Position numbers and translations under genes: made by a program. The notes under the pieces were generated by a model that saw only the letters and a list, made by a program, of their open reading frames with translations, searched no databases and had not been told where the DNA came from. This document shows positions 34,133-45,164 of a DNA stretch of 64,000 nucleotides, one piece after another. Source of the DNA: Chloranthus sessilifolius (taxonomy: Eukaryota > Streptophyta > Magnoliopsida > Chloranthales > Chloranthaceae); the NCBI GenBank assembly GCA_021018995.1, contig CM037591.1:9658501-9722500 (forward strand). The letters run 5' to 3'. Position 1 is the first letter of the stretch. Every line of letters starts with the position of its first letter.

Positions 34133-36432
34133 TCAAACCTCCGTCCCCACTTTCTTATATGACAACGCCCACGATAAATTCTGCAGTTCCCTTCTTCCCT
34201 TCCCTTTACCATTAGAGGTAAAACTTTTCCTTTCCATATCCATGACATGAAAAAGGTTCTTAAGATCATCCTTAGAGCCACAAAAAGTCATATCATGCTT
34301 TCTTTCAATCTCAATTATCCTGTCTGTAGCATCATGTTCACTCATTTCAGTTTCTAGAGTTTGATCTTCCCACAATTCTTTTTCTAAATTTTCGATCACC
34401 TTTCTGACAAGTTTCCCATTACAGCTCAACTGCTTAGAATCAACTACAGATGATTCAACTAAAGAAGCACTAGTCTCCACCGGGTTCTCCCTCCATATAG
34501 AAATTCCTTCCATAGACTTGACAGATTGGCAAGTTGATTTATTACAAAAGCTCAAACTCCCATAATTGCAATAAAATGAACCCAATTTTTCTAGTTCATT
34601 ACAAAATTCCACATTCTAGCTATCAATATAAACATTATTAACATCCCTAATTTACCTTATTTGAGAAAATAATATCTGTGGTCCCAAGACCGAACGAGGA
34701 GAACACGTTGGATTGGGAGAACTTGGTACTGTTGGTGCAGTTACATCCACAACTTGATTATTTCCACCGAGCAGAGTGGTAACCCCATCGATGTGGTTGT
34801 CTTTATCACAACTACCCTCCACATGTCAAAACCTCCCCATCATCAGCCTTTATCAAGGATAAATTTGCTATTTTTGCCACACCATCTTCCATTGAAGAGT
34901 CACACCTAGCTATAAACTCTCCATCTCGATTGTCACACGACCCAATTATGCCACGTGTATCTTCCAACACCATTGGATCAAATATTCTCTGATCCTCTAA
35001 TTTTAAAAATGAGGTAAAAAAATCACACTCCAATTCTCTTAGAAATTTGTTGTCATGTGACTTTCCATCTTTGCCATTTACGTTGACCTCGATCGACACC
35101 TTTGGTGCCGCCCAAACACCACTACTGCCACCATGACTCCCCATAGAAGACGAGTTATCAGCCCCCACCGTCGCCGTTTTCGACATGCAATTCTTGCCAT
35201 TAGAATTCATTCTCCTTCCCCCAGCATCTGGAAAGCCGTTAGACTTCAATTTTCTCTCACTAGCGGTTGGTTTATGCCGCTCTCCTCGGTGCCGACTGTT
35301 GGATGTTCAACATGGTTACTGGCCAAGATCCCTTCCTCTCCCATCTCTAATTCTATGAACACACGGAATCTTCTCCCATTGATCCCTACATCTCTGCATC
35401 TAGGAATGTTGTTCCATAATTCACCCCCACCAGAATTCGGGCATACCGTGTTTCAATGAAGTTTCAAGTTCCTCTATCCACACTGAGGAACATCCCATAA
35501 CAACGGCCAATCTTTCTAAACACATCTCTATTCCATGTGTGAAGGGGGAGACCCAGCACCCGTATCCATACCCCATTATTAGCTTTTTATAAACAACGAC
35601 TACCTTCCTCTTCATTCCAACGGCAACATTCCACCTCCTGCTCGCCCCAGATAAAGTTCTTTTTGCAGGCCTCTTCCACAATGAGATATTATTCCACCTT
35701 GAGCGTTAGAATAATTTTATCTTTTGTAATGAAAGATAGTTGAGGGCAACGAGATCCCCAAACTTTTTGTAGATATTGATGAATATAATCGATGTTAGGA
35801 TAACCGTTTTTGAATCTAACTATCAACCCATTTTTTTGAAGATTATTTTTTCTAGTTTCTTAACAGTTACCACTAACATCAAAATTGAAAGTATGGCTTC
35901 TGTGTTCCATCACGATATTTTTCTATGGTCGCACAATATCCGAATAAGTATGTTGCTGACATTTATCTTGGTAATAGTAGTTTCCTTGAATTTTATTAGC
36001 CCCAGACGATTCTCCATAAGAAGACGAAGACTTTCTAATGCCCACATATGAGCCTGTTTTCTGGATAGAAGAAAAAGGTTCCTTCCCCCTATAGGCTTTA
36101 CTTGCGATCTGCCAACCATCTAACACATCTTTGTATTGTTGCTTCGAAAAGATGGGTTGTCCTTGGAATCTAAAGCTACGATCATTATCATTTTCATTCC
36201 TGGTCAGTTTTCCTTCCCTCTTGTGGGCCTCACATTGGTTGCGATGGCAAATCAATCTTCTTCCAAAATTAAGGTTCTCACACTTGTTACAAATCCAATC
36301 TCCAATTCTGATAACAATCGTTGATCGATAATTCCCTGAATCTGCAAGTTGAAATCCTCCATTAAGGCCTCTTGATCAATCCTCCCGTACAAACCTACGC
36401 ACTTCCTCACGTGCAAAGCTTGGATTCACCAT
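34133..36432 (-). pseudogene. LINE 4 ORF1: RanBP2-type zinc finger plus DUF4283
   Basis: Reading from MVNPSF at 36432, an early stop occurs after about 18 codons, then the same frame gives IRIGDWICNKC and a zinc finger W-x-C-x2-C-x3-N-x6-C-x4-C (about 36285-36225). Downstream pieces include KQQYKDVLDGWQ, a DUF4283 signature around 35560-35460 (VWIRVLG then LPLHTWNRDVFRKIG after a one-base shift) and a Ser/Asp-rich C-terminal part (35249-34812 and 34612-34133). Multiple stops and frameshifts. It would bind LINE RNA; the finger is the same variant as in LINE 2. Confidence 0.7.
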
Positions 36433-36433
36433 T

Positions 36434-36575
36434 TGGGTTTAGGGTTTAGGGTTAAGAGTTTTGGGTTTAGGGTTTGGGGTTTGGATTCGCCATTTGGGTT
36501 TTGGGTTTTGGGTTTGGGGTTTGGGGTTTAGGGGTTTGGGGTTTAGGGATTGGGTTTTGGATTCGCCAATGCCAT
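36434..36575. repeat. Telomere-like (TTTAGGG)-related tract
   Basis: About 140 bp of degenerate TTTAGGG-type units (GGGTTTAGGGTTTAGGG, GGGTTTAGGGTTTGGGG) with the word GGATTCRCCA repeated at about 36423, 36485 and 36560, giving a longer period of 60-75 bp. It lies immediately upstream of LINE 4 ORF1 on the minus strand, so it may be part of that element's 5' UTR or an interstitial telomere-like tract. Confidence 0.7.
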
Positions 36576-38239
36576 TGCTTCTCTGATCTTCGAAAACACC
36601 CAACTGAATCAACGGCGGTGAAATGTAAGAGAGTTGCACATGAATTTGTTCATGACCTTGTCCCGAATCTAAAAACCAAAAGAGTAAAAAAAACAAGCAC
36701 AAAATTGCGACTACCAGATTGTTGCCATTGTTGTTGAGGCCAAAGTTGTGACTACCAGATCTACTGTTGCGATTGGTCAACTGAAGAGTCATGATTTGGT
36801 GCATCAGAACTAAAAAACCATGAGGGAAAACAAATATAGCGGTCAAACATGATTGAAGCATAAACTAACTGGAGATAGAATAGATTATCTTTTGTTAGTT
36901 AGTGATCATTCAATCAAATTTTTGCCCTGATGGAAGAGTAATTTGTGTAACAAGACTACTCTCCAATGGTGGCACGACGGTGACAACAATGGGTCAAGAA
37001 GAAGATGAAGGTTGCTCTAGTTTTCTTCTTTGAACAAAACTTTGTGTGCTTTATGTTTCATGCAGAAGTTGCATGCTCACAGTAGTCATATTCCAGTGAA
37101 GAGTAGATGTGTGCAAGTGGAGGAACTAGATCCATGAGAATTGGAAGCAAATAATCGAGAATAATGATCAAAACAACACCAGAGCTGAAGGATCAAGTTG
37201 AAGCTAGAGATTGATGTCTGGTTTTTTCAATAATCAACTCAGCTAATGCAACATCAACAGTTGGAAAGGTGTAGGATGGATGATGAATCCTTTTAAATAC
37301 TAAAATTATGGGTGGAGAGCCATCAATAACTGAAATAGGCATATAGAGCCTCAATATCCTAAAAACTAAGGCAATTTCAACACAAAATTGAGGCTTAGTA
37401 GGTTAAGATGATCCAATATCCTATTAAGATGTAATGAAACTTCTTTATATATTGTCAAAACTCCCTAAAATCTCAGTGGAATCCATCAAGGCATGCCTCA
37501 AATTATAGGTAATCGAAAGTTTCCAATCCTTCTGAAGAAATCCACGATGGTGTGCAAGAATGAAGTAAATGAATTCGATCAACAAAGTTTCAATAATGGA
37601 CCCTTTCAAATCCCCTGCTTCAGGGCTCAAGAAAATAATTAAACCTCACCTAAAACCAAGGCCTTGAGAAAATAATATGCTGGATTCAGATTCTTACGAC
37701 ATTCAAGTTGGTTAGAACATAACCCAATGACATATTATGGTTAAAATTTTGTAAAATTGCAAAAAATTCTAAAAACTTTGTGGGATATGGTTCCAAAAGT
37801 GTTCCGAGTTAGTTTGAACATATTCCAATAAACGATTATCGTTAGAATTTTCTAGTTTTTCAGAAGTTATTAAAGTGTTCTGGAAATGTAGTTCACCAGA
37901 TGAAAAGAGTATTTAAATACAAATTGTGCTCGTAAATGAACTAAAACTCATCTGCACCAAATCTTTTATTGTTGTAAACAACTATGAAACAACCTCAATG
38001 AGCCACTAAAAATATAGTTATCATATTATTGAAACATTAATTAGAAAGCAGAAAACTATATATACAAACTATGAGTATAAGAAACTGCTAAAAACAGAAT
38101 AAAAAATTGAGAAATAATTTTACAGACAAATGGAAATTCCCATGCCAAAAACCAAATCTTGAGCTACCAAGTTCAACAACATCTAATTCACGATCCGTCA
38201 GTAATCAAAAGTGGAGGCCACCTTGTCCAAAAGGAGTTG
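36576..38239. other. Intergenic, nothing recognised
   Basis: Short frames only; no domain, terminal repeat or RNA gene was recognised between the telomere-like tract and the CACTA element. Confidence 0.4.
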
Positions 38240-38419
38240 CACTATGTCAAAATGAGGGAAAAGCCACTATAGCTTTATAAAATAAACTACTGTTTAAAAT
38301 AGTTGTATAATATTCCACTCACTGAAACAGTTGTTTTACTCCCTAAAACAGTAGTTTTTTATGTTTAAAACACGTCACATGTAAATCTCGAGCAAACGTA
38401 TCGGCCGACCTCAACAAAG

Positions 38420-38640
38420 CCAACTACCTCTCTTTTCTCTCTTTATATATCTCTCTAGCAAAGTGCGTCCCTCTTCATCTCAACTTCTTTGTTCTCTGTG
38501 AAACCCAAGCCTCTCTCACCTCTTTTTTCTCTTTATATATTTGCAACAAAACTGCCTCTCTTCGTATCCAAAGTTCAAACCTTCCTTCTTTCTCTGTAAA
38601 CTCTAGCCTCTCTCTCCTCTTTCTCTCTCGACAAACCCTA
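38420..38640 (+). promoter_or_regulatory. Duplicated TATA/pyrimidine-patch promoter in Pack-CACTA
   Basis: Two TATA boxes, CTTTATATAT at 38441-38450 and again at 38531-38540, lie exactly 90 bp apart, each within CTCTTTTCTCT-like pyrimidine sequence and each followed by TCTCTGT..AAAC..CTAGCCTCTCT-like leader. This is a tandem duplication of a plant core promoter plus leader, probably taken from the captured gene. Confidence 0.55.
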
Positions 38641-39380
38641 GAGGATTTGAGATGGATCGGGAGATCGGGAGCAGATGAATGCTGATCTATGTGTGTTTTA
38701 TGCTTTTGATCTCGTGGAGCGGAGGATTTGAGATGGATTGGAAGCTGGTCAAATCTCTGCAAATTCAGATCTCTCTCTCCAAAACCCTAACTGTTCTTCA
38801 TGCATCAGAGATCATCGTTTCTGGTATGTTTCTGGTTCGAGTTGATGTATTGTGGAAGGTTTTTTCCTCTGTGTTTCGAGCTTCTTCAAATTGTTGTATT
38901 GGTGGTGATTTTGTGGAAAAATCGATGGCAGATTTGCTTCCTTCTTTTATTTGGATTTTGACATTCAAATTGATTGTTAGCATTTTATAATCTAATTCCT
39001 TCTTATTGAATATATTTATTGATTCGATTTCGAGATCCCATTCCTATAGTTGTGTTGGATCTTTACTTCTTGCATTTTATTGTTGCTTATGCGTGCTTGA
39101 AATCATCAGAGGTACATCTTTGTTTATCTTGTGTGTTTGAAATCAGCATGTTATAATTTGCGACTGGTGCATTCATATGGTGATGGAGATTATCTTGTGT
39201 TTTCAGAGATTCTTAGAGGTATCAGCTGAAGAAGCCTATGGTAACTCGGAAACTATTTCCTATATTTAGGGTTCATACGAGCTACCCTGCTACAATATGG
39301 TATTTTGATTAGTTCTTGATTTAGAACATTGTCTTATGAATTGTCTTTGTTTCTTCTTTGATACCTTCTTTTTTTTGTAG

Positions 39381-40969
39381 GATAAAATTGTGGATTATGC
39401 AGACAGTGGGAGTCCTTCAGTTCAAAAAGGCGAGACTGGGACCATACCCAAGGTTGAGGTCTTGAGTTTGGAGTTGTCTACCGAGCCAGCGTGCTTGAAA
39501 TCACCAGAGGTACATCTCTATTTTATATTATTAGCTCCATTTACATGATACATATCTGTCAGAGAATCTAAAATTTTCCCTTTACTAATCTTGCTTGAAA
39601 CCACCGGAGGTACATCTCTGCTTTATCAAAACTAGGTTCAAGCAATGGGACTATCGATTTATCTGCTACTACCTTTAAAGGTCGTTGAGGGGAGAGAAAT
39701 GATTCCTCACTAACAAGAATGGTTTGCCATAGAACTTCTCTTAAATGGTTCAAATTTAAGGTTTTTACAGTTCGAATGAGGGACTGATTTTTATAGTCTA
39801 AATTTTAAGGTTTATGTTCGAGAATCAGCAACCTCATTCATTTTCACTGTAGAAATGGTGAGGAGATTTGAGGTGAAGACACGAGAACAATCTCATAATA
39901 GATCCCTCTCACATGTAAATTGCATGCTCCTTACTTTTTGTGTTCTATGATATATATATATATGTTCTTCTAATATTGGAGGTGTTGTAAAATACCATGT
40001 AATATATATAATTCCTTATATTTGGTGGTGGGGTATTGCTATTTTAGGATGAAACTGCTTTGAAAGTTGACAAGAAGCACAAACTAACTTTGACAAGGCC
40101 AAAGGAACGTAAACTTGAAATGGCTCACACAAGGCACGCCTTGTCATGGTGAAAAGTTCTGCTGATCTCGAGGAAGAGATGGTGGCAAATCTTCCAAGCT
40201 TTAAAGCCAGAGCAGTAAACAAGAAGGTTTATGGTACTCTATTGACAAATTATACCCAGCAGCCCCACAATGTAGACTTTGTTTTAACTTCTTTGTTTTT
40301 TTAACCCCGTGTAGATCTTGGAAGCCCCCTCAATACCTACAATGCTAAGGAGTACTCCTCACTTTCCGCAATTCAAGGTAGGATTTATTACAAGAGGTCA
40401 TTGTTACAGGGAGGTTGTAATATGTTTCTGTGCTCCGATGCTTTTAACTTGCTTAGGGAAATAAATTACCAAATTCGATTTAGCAAATTATAAACTACTT
40501 TAGGCTATTTCTCGAAATCTAACTAGAAAGTAGCAAGATTTGATGACCTGACGATGAATTTGACAACTATCTATGCTCAGGAATTCCACTTGAAAACGAT
40601 GGAGAGGGCTAATCAGCATGTATCTGCATCATCACTTTTTTCCTCCTCGATAGACTCTTCATGCCAGGTAAAATCTTTCAAGGTTTTATTCAAATTTTAA
40701 CTATAAAATTAGGGGTAAAGGTAGCCTGGTACCATGACCAGGTAACTTACCGGGTACCATTACTTTTGCAGCCACATGGCACCCAATCCCATGATTAGGT
40801 GTCATGGATAGGAGCGGGTAGATGATTACAACTATTTTGTGAAAAAATATTAAAATAAAATATAAAAAATTGCATAGTAAATGGTGTCAACCATGGTGAG
40901 AAATGAATGGTAAAGCAAAATGTGAGTTTAACGTTCATTTTACGAGCAATTGAATCTTTTGATCGCATG

Positions 40970-41046
<77 letters not shown>

Positions 41047-41390
41047 TTTAACTTTTTATTCACAAAATAATTGTGATTATCGAGCCGCTTCCTTCAAGTC
41101 ATCCGACCAGTTATCCACTTTTGGACTTGACCTAGATCTGTTAAAAAAACGATGTACCTATATATTGTGTAGCAAACAGGTATCAGGCTGGGTTCGGGTT
41201 GGGTTTGGGCAAACTTGATTACAACCTATTTATATAACAGGTCAATATTTTCAACCCGGCTTATTAGATGGAAGTCATCAATATCAGTTTAATGATGTTC
41301 TACTTTTGATTTCAGGTGAAGCTTCAGATTGAAGCTCACGTCAAACGGATCACTAGGGGACGGAGACACTTGGCAGGAAAGGCGACGCAA
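39381..41390 (+). pseudogene. Captured TPX2-like gene fragment (spindle assembly factor)
   Basis: TPX2 activates Aurora kinase and nucleates spindle microtubules. Exons with GT..AG borders are seen at 39381-39509 (43 codons, frame open), 40048-40226, 40315-40377 and 40581-40667, and a possible last one from 41316. The second holds LTLTRPKERKLE and, after a one-base deletion, VKSSADLEEEMVANLPSFKA; the third ILEAPSIPTMLRSTPHFPQF; the fourth EFHLKTMERANQHVSASS. These are consecutive conserved blocks of plant TPX2 N-terminal to its C-terminal domain. The exon order and phases are kept (63 and 87 nt are whole codons), but the frameshift in 40048-40226 and lack of the rest of the gene make it a fragment. 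The whole lies inside a CACTA element, in the same direction as its promoter-like region. A truncated or chimeric transcript is possible. Confidence 0.8.
40973..41038. repeat. (TA)n microsatellite
   Basis: About 66 bases of TA repeat followed by a T run, within an intron-like part of the Pack-CACTA element. Confidence 0.95.
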
Positions 41391-42017
41391 TTTTTTTTTT
41401 TTTTCTTTTTATTTCAAAAATGGGTCATGGGGTCCTTAGATTGTTAACTCTCTTTCTTTTCTTCTTCTTTTTGTTTGAATAAAAGGATTGGACATGCAGA
41501 GTTTAAAATGTTTGACTGATTTGAAAGGTTGGATCATAGGTTCAGATGCAACCTTTTAGGCATCTATTTTTTTTGTTAATGGCATTGAATGATTTGCCAT
41601 TGAGTTGAATGGATGTGTTCAAATATGAGATTAATAGCTTTTTTTTTATATAATTTTTTTTAAAGCATTAAAAAAATATTTAAAAAAGCATTAAAAAAAT
41701 TACATTAAAAAAAAACATTAAAACAATTGCATTAAATAAAATATTAAAAAAATTACATTAAAAAATTTGCATTAAAAAAAGCATTAAAAAATTGCATTTA
41801 AAAAAAAAAGCATTAAAAAAGGCATAAAAAAATATTATTTTAAAAAAAATTGCATAAAAAAATCACTGCCAAAAACAGTAGTATTTTTTCTATGACTATT
41901 GAGAGCATTCGTTGTTGAAGTTCATAAACCACTGTCATGTACAGTAGTAAAAAAAAATCACTGCTTTATTTACAATTGGTTAGGGCATTGATTTTTTTGA
42001 CTTTTTCACGTAGTGTT

Positions 42018-42570
42018 GGTATTCGGTACCCAACCCAAGTGCCAGTAGCGGCACTTCAATCTCCTTCTGTCCAAATGGTCAAGTCTCAAGAGCTCTGCAA
42101 TTATTCATGAGTACGCAACTCAGTTAAAGCTTACTTTTGACCTTTCATTGATTTGGAGCTCAAGAATATTTGTATATTTCGAAGTTTGGCAGTTTGAGAT
42201 TGACTGAGCGATGCCTCTAGCGCTCGAGTCAGTTACCTTATACCAACTCTATGCAAAACTATTGGATGTCATATTCAATTACAGATCAAATGGCGTGGAG
42301 GACGCTTGAATACCGAGAAAACGACAAAGACACCAATGTTTTCTTTTATTTCATTTTTTTTAGCAGGTATCCAACCTCTTAGAGCACCTGACTAAGTCCC
42401 CTGGGTATGTGTAACACCCACACATCGCCCTTGTCAATCAGTAAGGATAAACCCCTACGAGTGGCCGATAAGAGTATGGATCAGAACCTCGGGTTTTTAA
42501 GGCGCGATCATAATCAATAATCAAAAATAAATCTAAATTGATAAAGGGAATCATTATTCAAACAAATGAT
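42018..42570. other. Intergenic, nothing recognised
   Basis: No domain or repeat structure recognised between the Pack-CACTA element and LINE 3. Confidence 0.35.
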
Positions 42571-45055
42571 TTCAGGGAAATGGAGAGAGAGCCCCTGGTC
42601 CTGATGGGTTTCATCTCAAATTTTTGCAAATATTCTGGGACACCATCAAACTCTATCTGGGCAAAGCTTTGGCACAATTTCATCGAAAGGGTTAGCTAAG
42701 CATGTCCACCTGTCTTTTATTGTCTTAGTTCCCAAGCGCGAAGGGGCCAATGAGATAGGCGATTTCAGACCTATCAGCCTTATCGGATGTCTTTACATGG
42801 TAACGATTAAAATTCTGGCAAACCGATTCAAGAGTGTTATCCATAAGATTATTAGCCCTTCTCAAGGTGCATTTATCAAAGGTCGTCAAATCACTGACGT
42901 GGCCGTCCTTGCTCACGAATGTATACACTCGAGATACACTTCCAAAAGGCCGGGCCTCATAGTTAAGTTGGATATGGAAAAAGCCTTTGACCGCGTCAAC
43001 TGGCTATACATCGACAGGATCTTGATGAAGATGGGTTTTGGCACCAAATGGTGCAAATGGATTCGGGGATGCATTACTCGGCCGATGTACTTTGTGCTTA
43101 TCAATAGTTCAACCAATGGCTATTTCGCTGGATATAGGGGCATCCGGCAAGGTGATCCACTCTCCCCTTTTTTATTTAATCTTGTCGAAGAATGTTTGAG
43201 CAAGCTTTTGGACAGAGGTGCTGCCATGGGAGATATCAATGGTTTCGCGGTTGTGAGGGAGGTAAGTGCTATCAACCACCTTCAATTTGCCGATGATACG
43301 GCTATTTTTTGTGACACTTCCAAGTCTGACCTCCTCCACTTGCGCTGGATTCTAAGGGCTTACGAAGCATGTACGGACCAAAGGATCAACATCTCAAAGA
43401 CTAAGCTATTTGGGATCTCGATAGACCACAGTGCAATCGTGGAATTTGCTGATTACCTTGGATGTGAGGCTAGCACCTTACCTTCTACCTATTTGGGGCT
43501 CTCGCTATGTATGGGCAAATCCGCCATAAGACTTTGCGACCTAATTTTAAATATATTTGAAAAGAGACTGGCTATTTGGAAAGAAAAGCTTTTATCATTG
43601 GCTGGGCAGGTTACACTTATTAAAAGTGTCTTGAGCAATCTTCCAGTTTACCATCTTAGTATGTTTCAATGTCCTTCTATTGTCATTGCTCGGATGGAAA
43701 GGATTATAAAAAATTTCATGTGGAGAGGGAGTAACGGGTGGAAAAAGATCCACCTGATAAATTGGGACACTGTTTGCTTCCCAAAATCTGACGAAGGGTT
43801 GGGCATTCGTGATATTCGTCTCACAAATTGCACCTTGCTATGTAAATGGAACTGGAACCTAGGCAACGGTTGAAACTCCCTGTGGAAGACCATCATTTCT
43901 GCCAAATATAAAATAAGGGATAATGGTTGGGACCTTAACATCAGAAACCTTCAAACGACATCGGGGTGGTGGAAGGGTATTGCTTCTATCCATCAATCCT
44001 TCTTGAGGGGGATAAGTTTTGTCTTCGGTAATGGCAGATCTATGAAATTTTGGGAGCATAATTGGGGCTCCGCCCACTCCTTTCAGGATAGTTACCCCTC
44101 CCTCTACATTCTTATTAGGAAGAAAAACCATCGTGCGGCGGACTGTTTTTCTGACATCGAAGGGGGGGCCAACTGGATCTTGGACTTCAGCGTGACCTAA
44201 AATTGTCCGAAGTAGCTGATCTTTCTTATCTTCTCGATGACCTCTCTCATGTCTTTTCGGCAGACAAATGACAGTATGATATGGCGACTAAAATCTAATG
44301 GTGTTTTCTCGGTTAGCTCAGTGTACCGGTACCTGTGGTGGAGGCCTCTGATTTTTCAACCTTGGCTTGGAGAGTGAAAGCTCCGCCTAAATATATCATT
44401 TTTGCGTGGTGCTCTGCTCACAACCGAACTAAGACTCTCGACACTCTCACATGAAGGGGGATGGTGATCCCAAATAGATGTATCATGTGTAGTGCAGCTC
44501 CGAAATCCACGAATTATCTTCGTATCCACTGCCCAGTCACATCGGGCAACTGGAACGTCTTCTGCATTACTTGTAATATCATTGGTTGCATGCCTAGATC
44601 ATGTGGCGATTTGTTGGAAGAATGTTCGCATAAAAGTCTTCTCAAAGCGGCTCCCCATCTCAGTACTCTACCGTTCACTATTTTCTTGAACATTTGGAAG
44701 GAATGGAACTCTCGAATTTTTGAAGGAAAATATAGATCTCTCCAACTTCTCATCAGTGATATTAGCAGAGATTTGAAGCTCTGGGGTCTCGTATGGGGTT
44801 TTCAGACTCGGGTAATTATTGAGTTGCTGGCATGGTAGTTCTTAGAGCCTTCAGTTGGGGCTTTTTGGGGGGTCTTTTGGGGGTTCTTTCCGTCGGGCAC
44901 CCGAGCTCCACTTTCCTTTTTCTTTTGGTTCTTTTGTATCTTTGTTTCTAATTTGGTTCTCTTTTTTCTCTCGAGCTCCTCGCTCTGGTATCATTGCAGT
45001 TGTATTTTCATTCCTTAATGAAAATATAATCTTATCGATAAAAAAAAATAAAAAC
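42571..45055 (+). mobile_element. LINE 3, 5'-truncated L1-type element
   Basis: Begins within the RT domain (APGPDGFHLKFL at about 42585) and continues to a tail ATCTTATCGAT plus A-rich run at 45039-45055. Loss of everything 5' of the RT is the usual result of incomplete target-primed reverse transcription. It is plus-strand and ends only 110 bp past the stop codon of the minus-strand desaturase gene. Confidence 0.85.
42725..44838 (+). pseudogene. LINE 3 reverse transcriptase and zinc-binding region
   Basis: A long open part (42797-43873, 358 codons) spans most of the RT: ILANRFKSVIHKIISPSQGA, VKLDMEKAFDRVNW, RQGDPLSPFLFN, QFADD with both catalytic Asp (43286-43297; Phe for the usual Tyr), STYLGLSLCMGKS and SLAGQVTLIKSVLSNLPVY. 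Just upstream FIVLVPKREGANEIGDFRPI is in the same frame. A stop at 43871 is followed by SLWKTIISAKY, FVFGNGRSMKFWEHNWG and, after further breaks, CIMCSAAPKSTNYLRIHCPV of the RT zinc-binding region. No RNase H. Inactive through truncation and stops. Confidence 0.85.
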
Positions 45056-45164
45056 AGATATTAATTTTCCTCCAAAAACCACACAGGCTAACACTTAACA
45101 AAAGACCTGCTTACATGTTTTTATTTTCATGACTGACGACTATACATATAAACCAGCATTGTCT

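Larger units (their letters stand above)
33169..36432 (-). mobile_element. LINE 4, deleted L1-type element
   Basis: On the minus strand: ORF1 from an ATG at 36432, RanBP2-type zinc finger, DUF4283-like region, endonuclease start, then a jump straight to a LINE 3' end with tail TTATCGATC and A11 (T-run at 33169-33179). The RT, zinc-binding region and most of the endonuclease C-terminus are absent, so about 2.5 kb was lost internally. It is of the LINE 2 family: both have the finger, the same ORF order and a similar tail. Upstream on this strand is a telomere-like tract. Confidence 0.8.
38240..42014 (+). mobile_element. Pack-CACTA element carrying TPX2 gene exons
   Basis: A 3775-bp element with ends CACTATGTCAAAATGAG and, inverted from the right, CACTACGTGAAAAAGTC. 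The target duplication TTG is present at 38237-38239 and 42015-42017, the 3-bp length made by CACTA transposases. Subterminal regions hold many short words (AACAGTAG, GCATTAAAAAA). There is no transposase; instead the interior has a pyrimidine-rich promoter/leader (38420-38640) and several spliced exons, three of which encode conserved TPX2 sequence. That is the structure of a gene-capturing (Pack-type) non-autonomous transposon. A second, inverted, copy of its 3' part is at 49945-50870. Confidence 0.85.

Noticed and set aside
36434..36575. True chromosome end
   Set aside because: The TTTAGGG-like tract is short, degenerate and internal, with genes and transposons on both sides.
40907..41218. 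103-codon frame in the Pack-CACTA element
   Set aside because: Its middle is the TA microsatellite and T-run; it lies in intron-like sequence.
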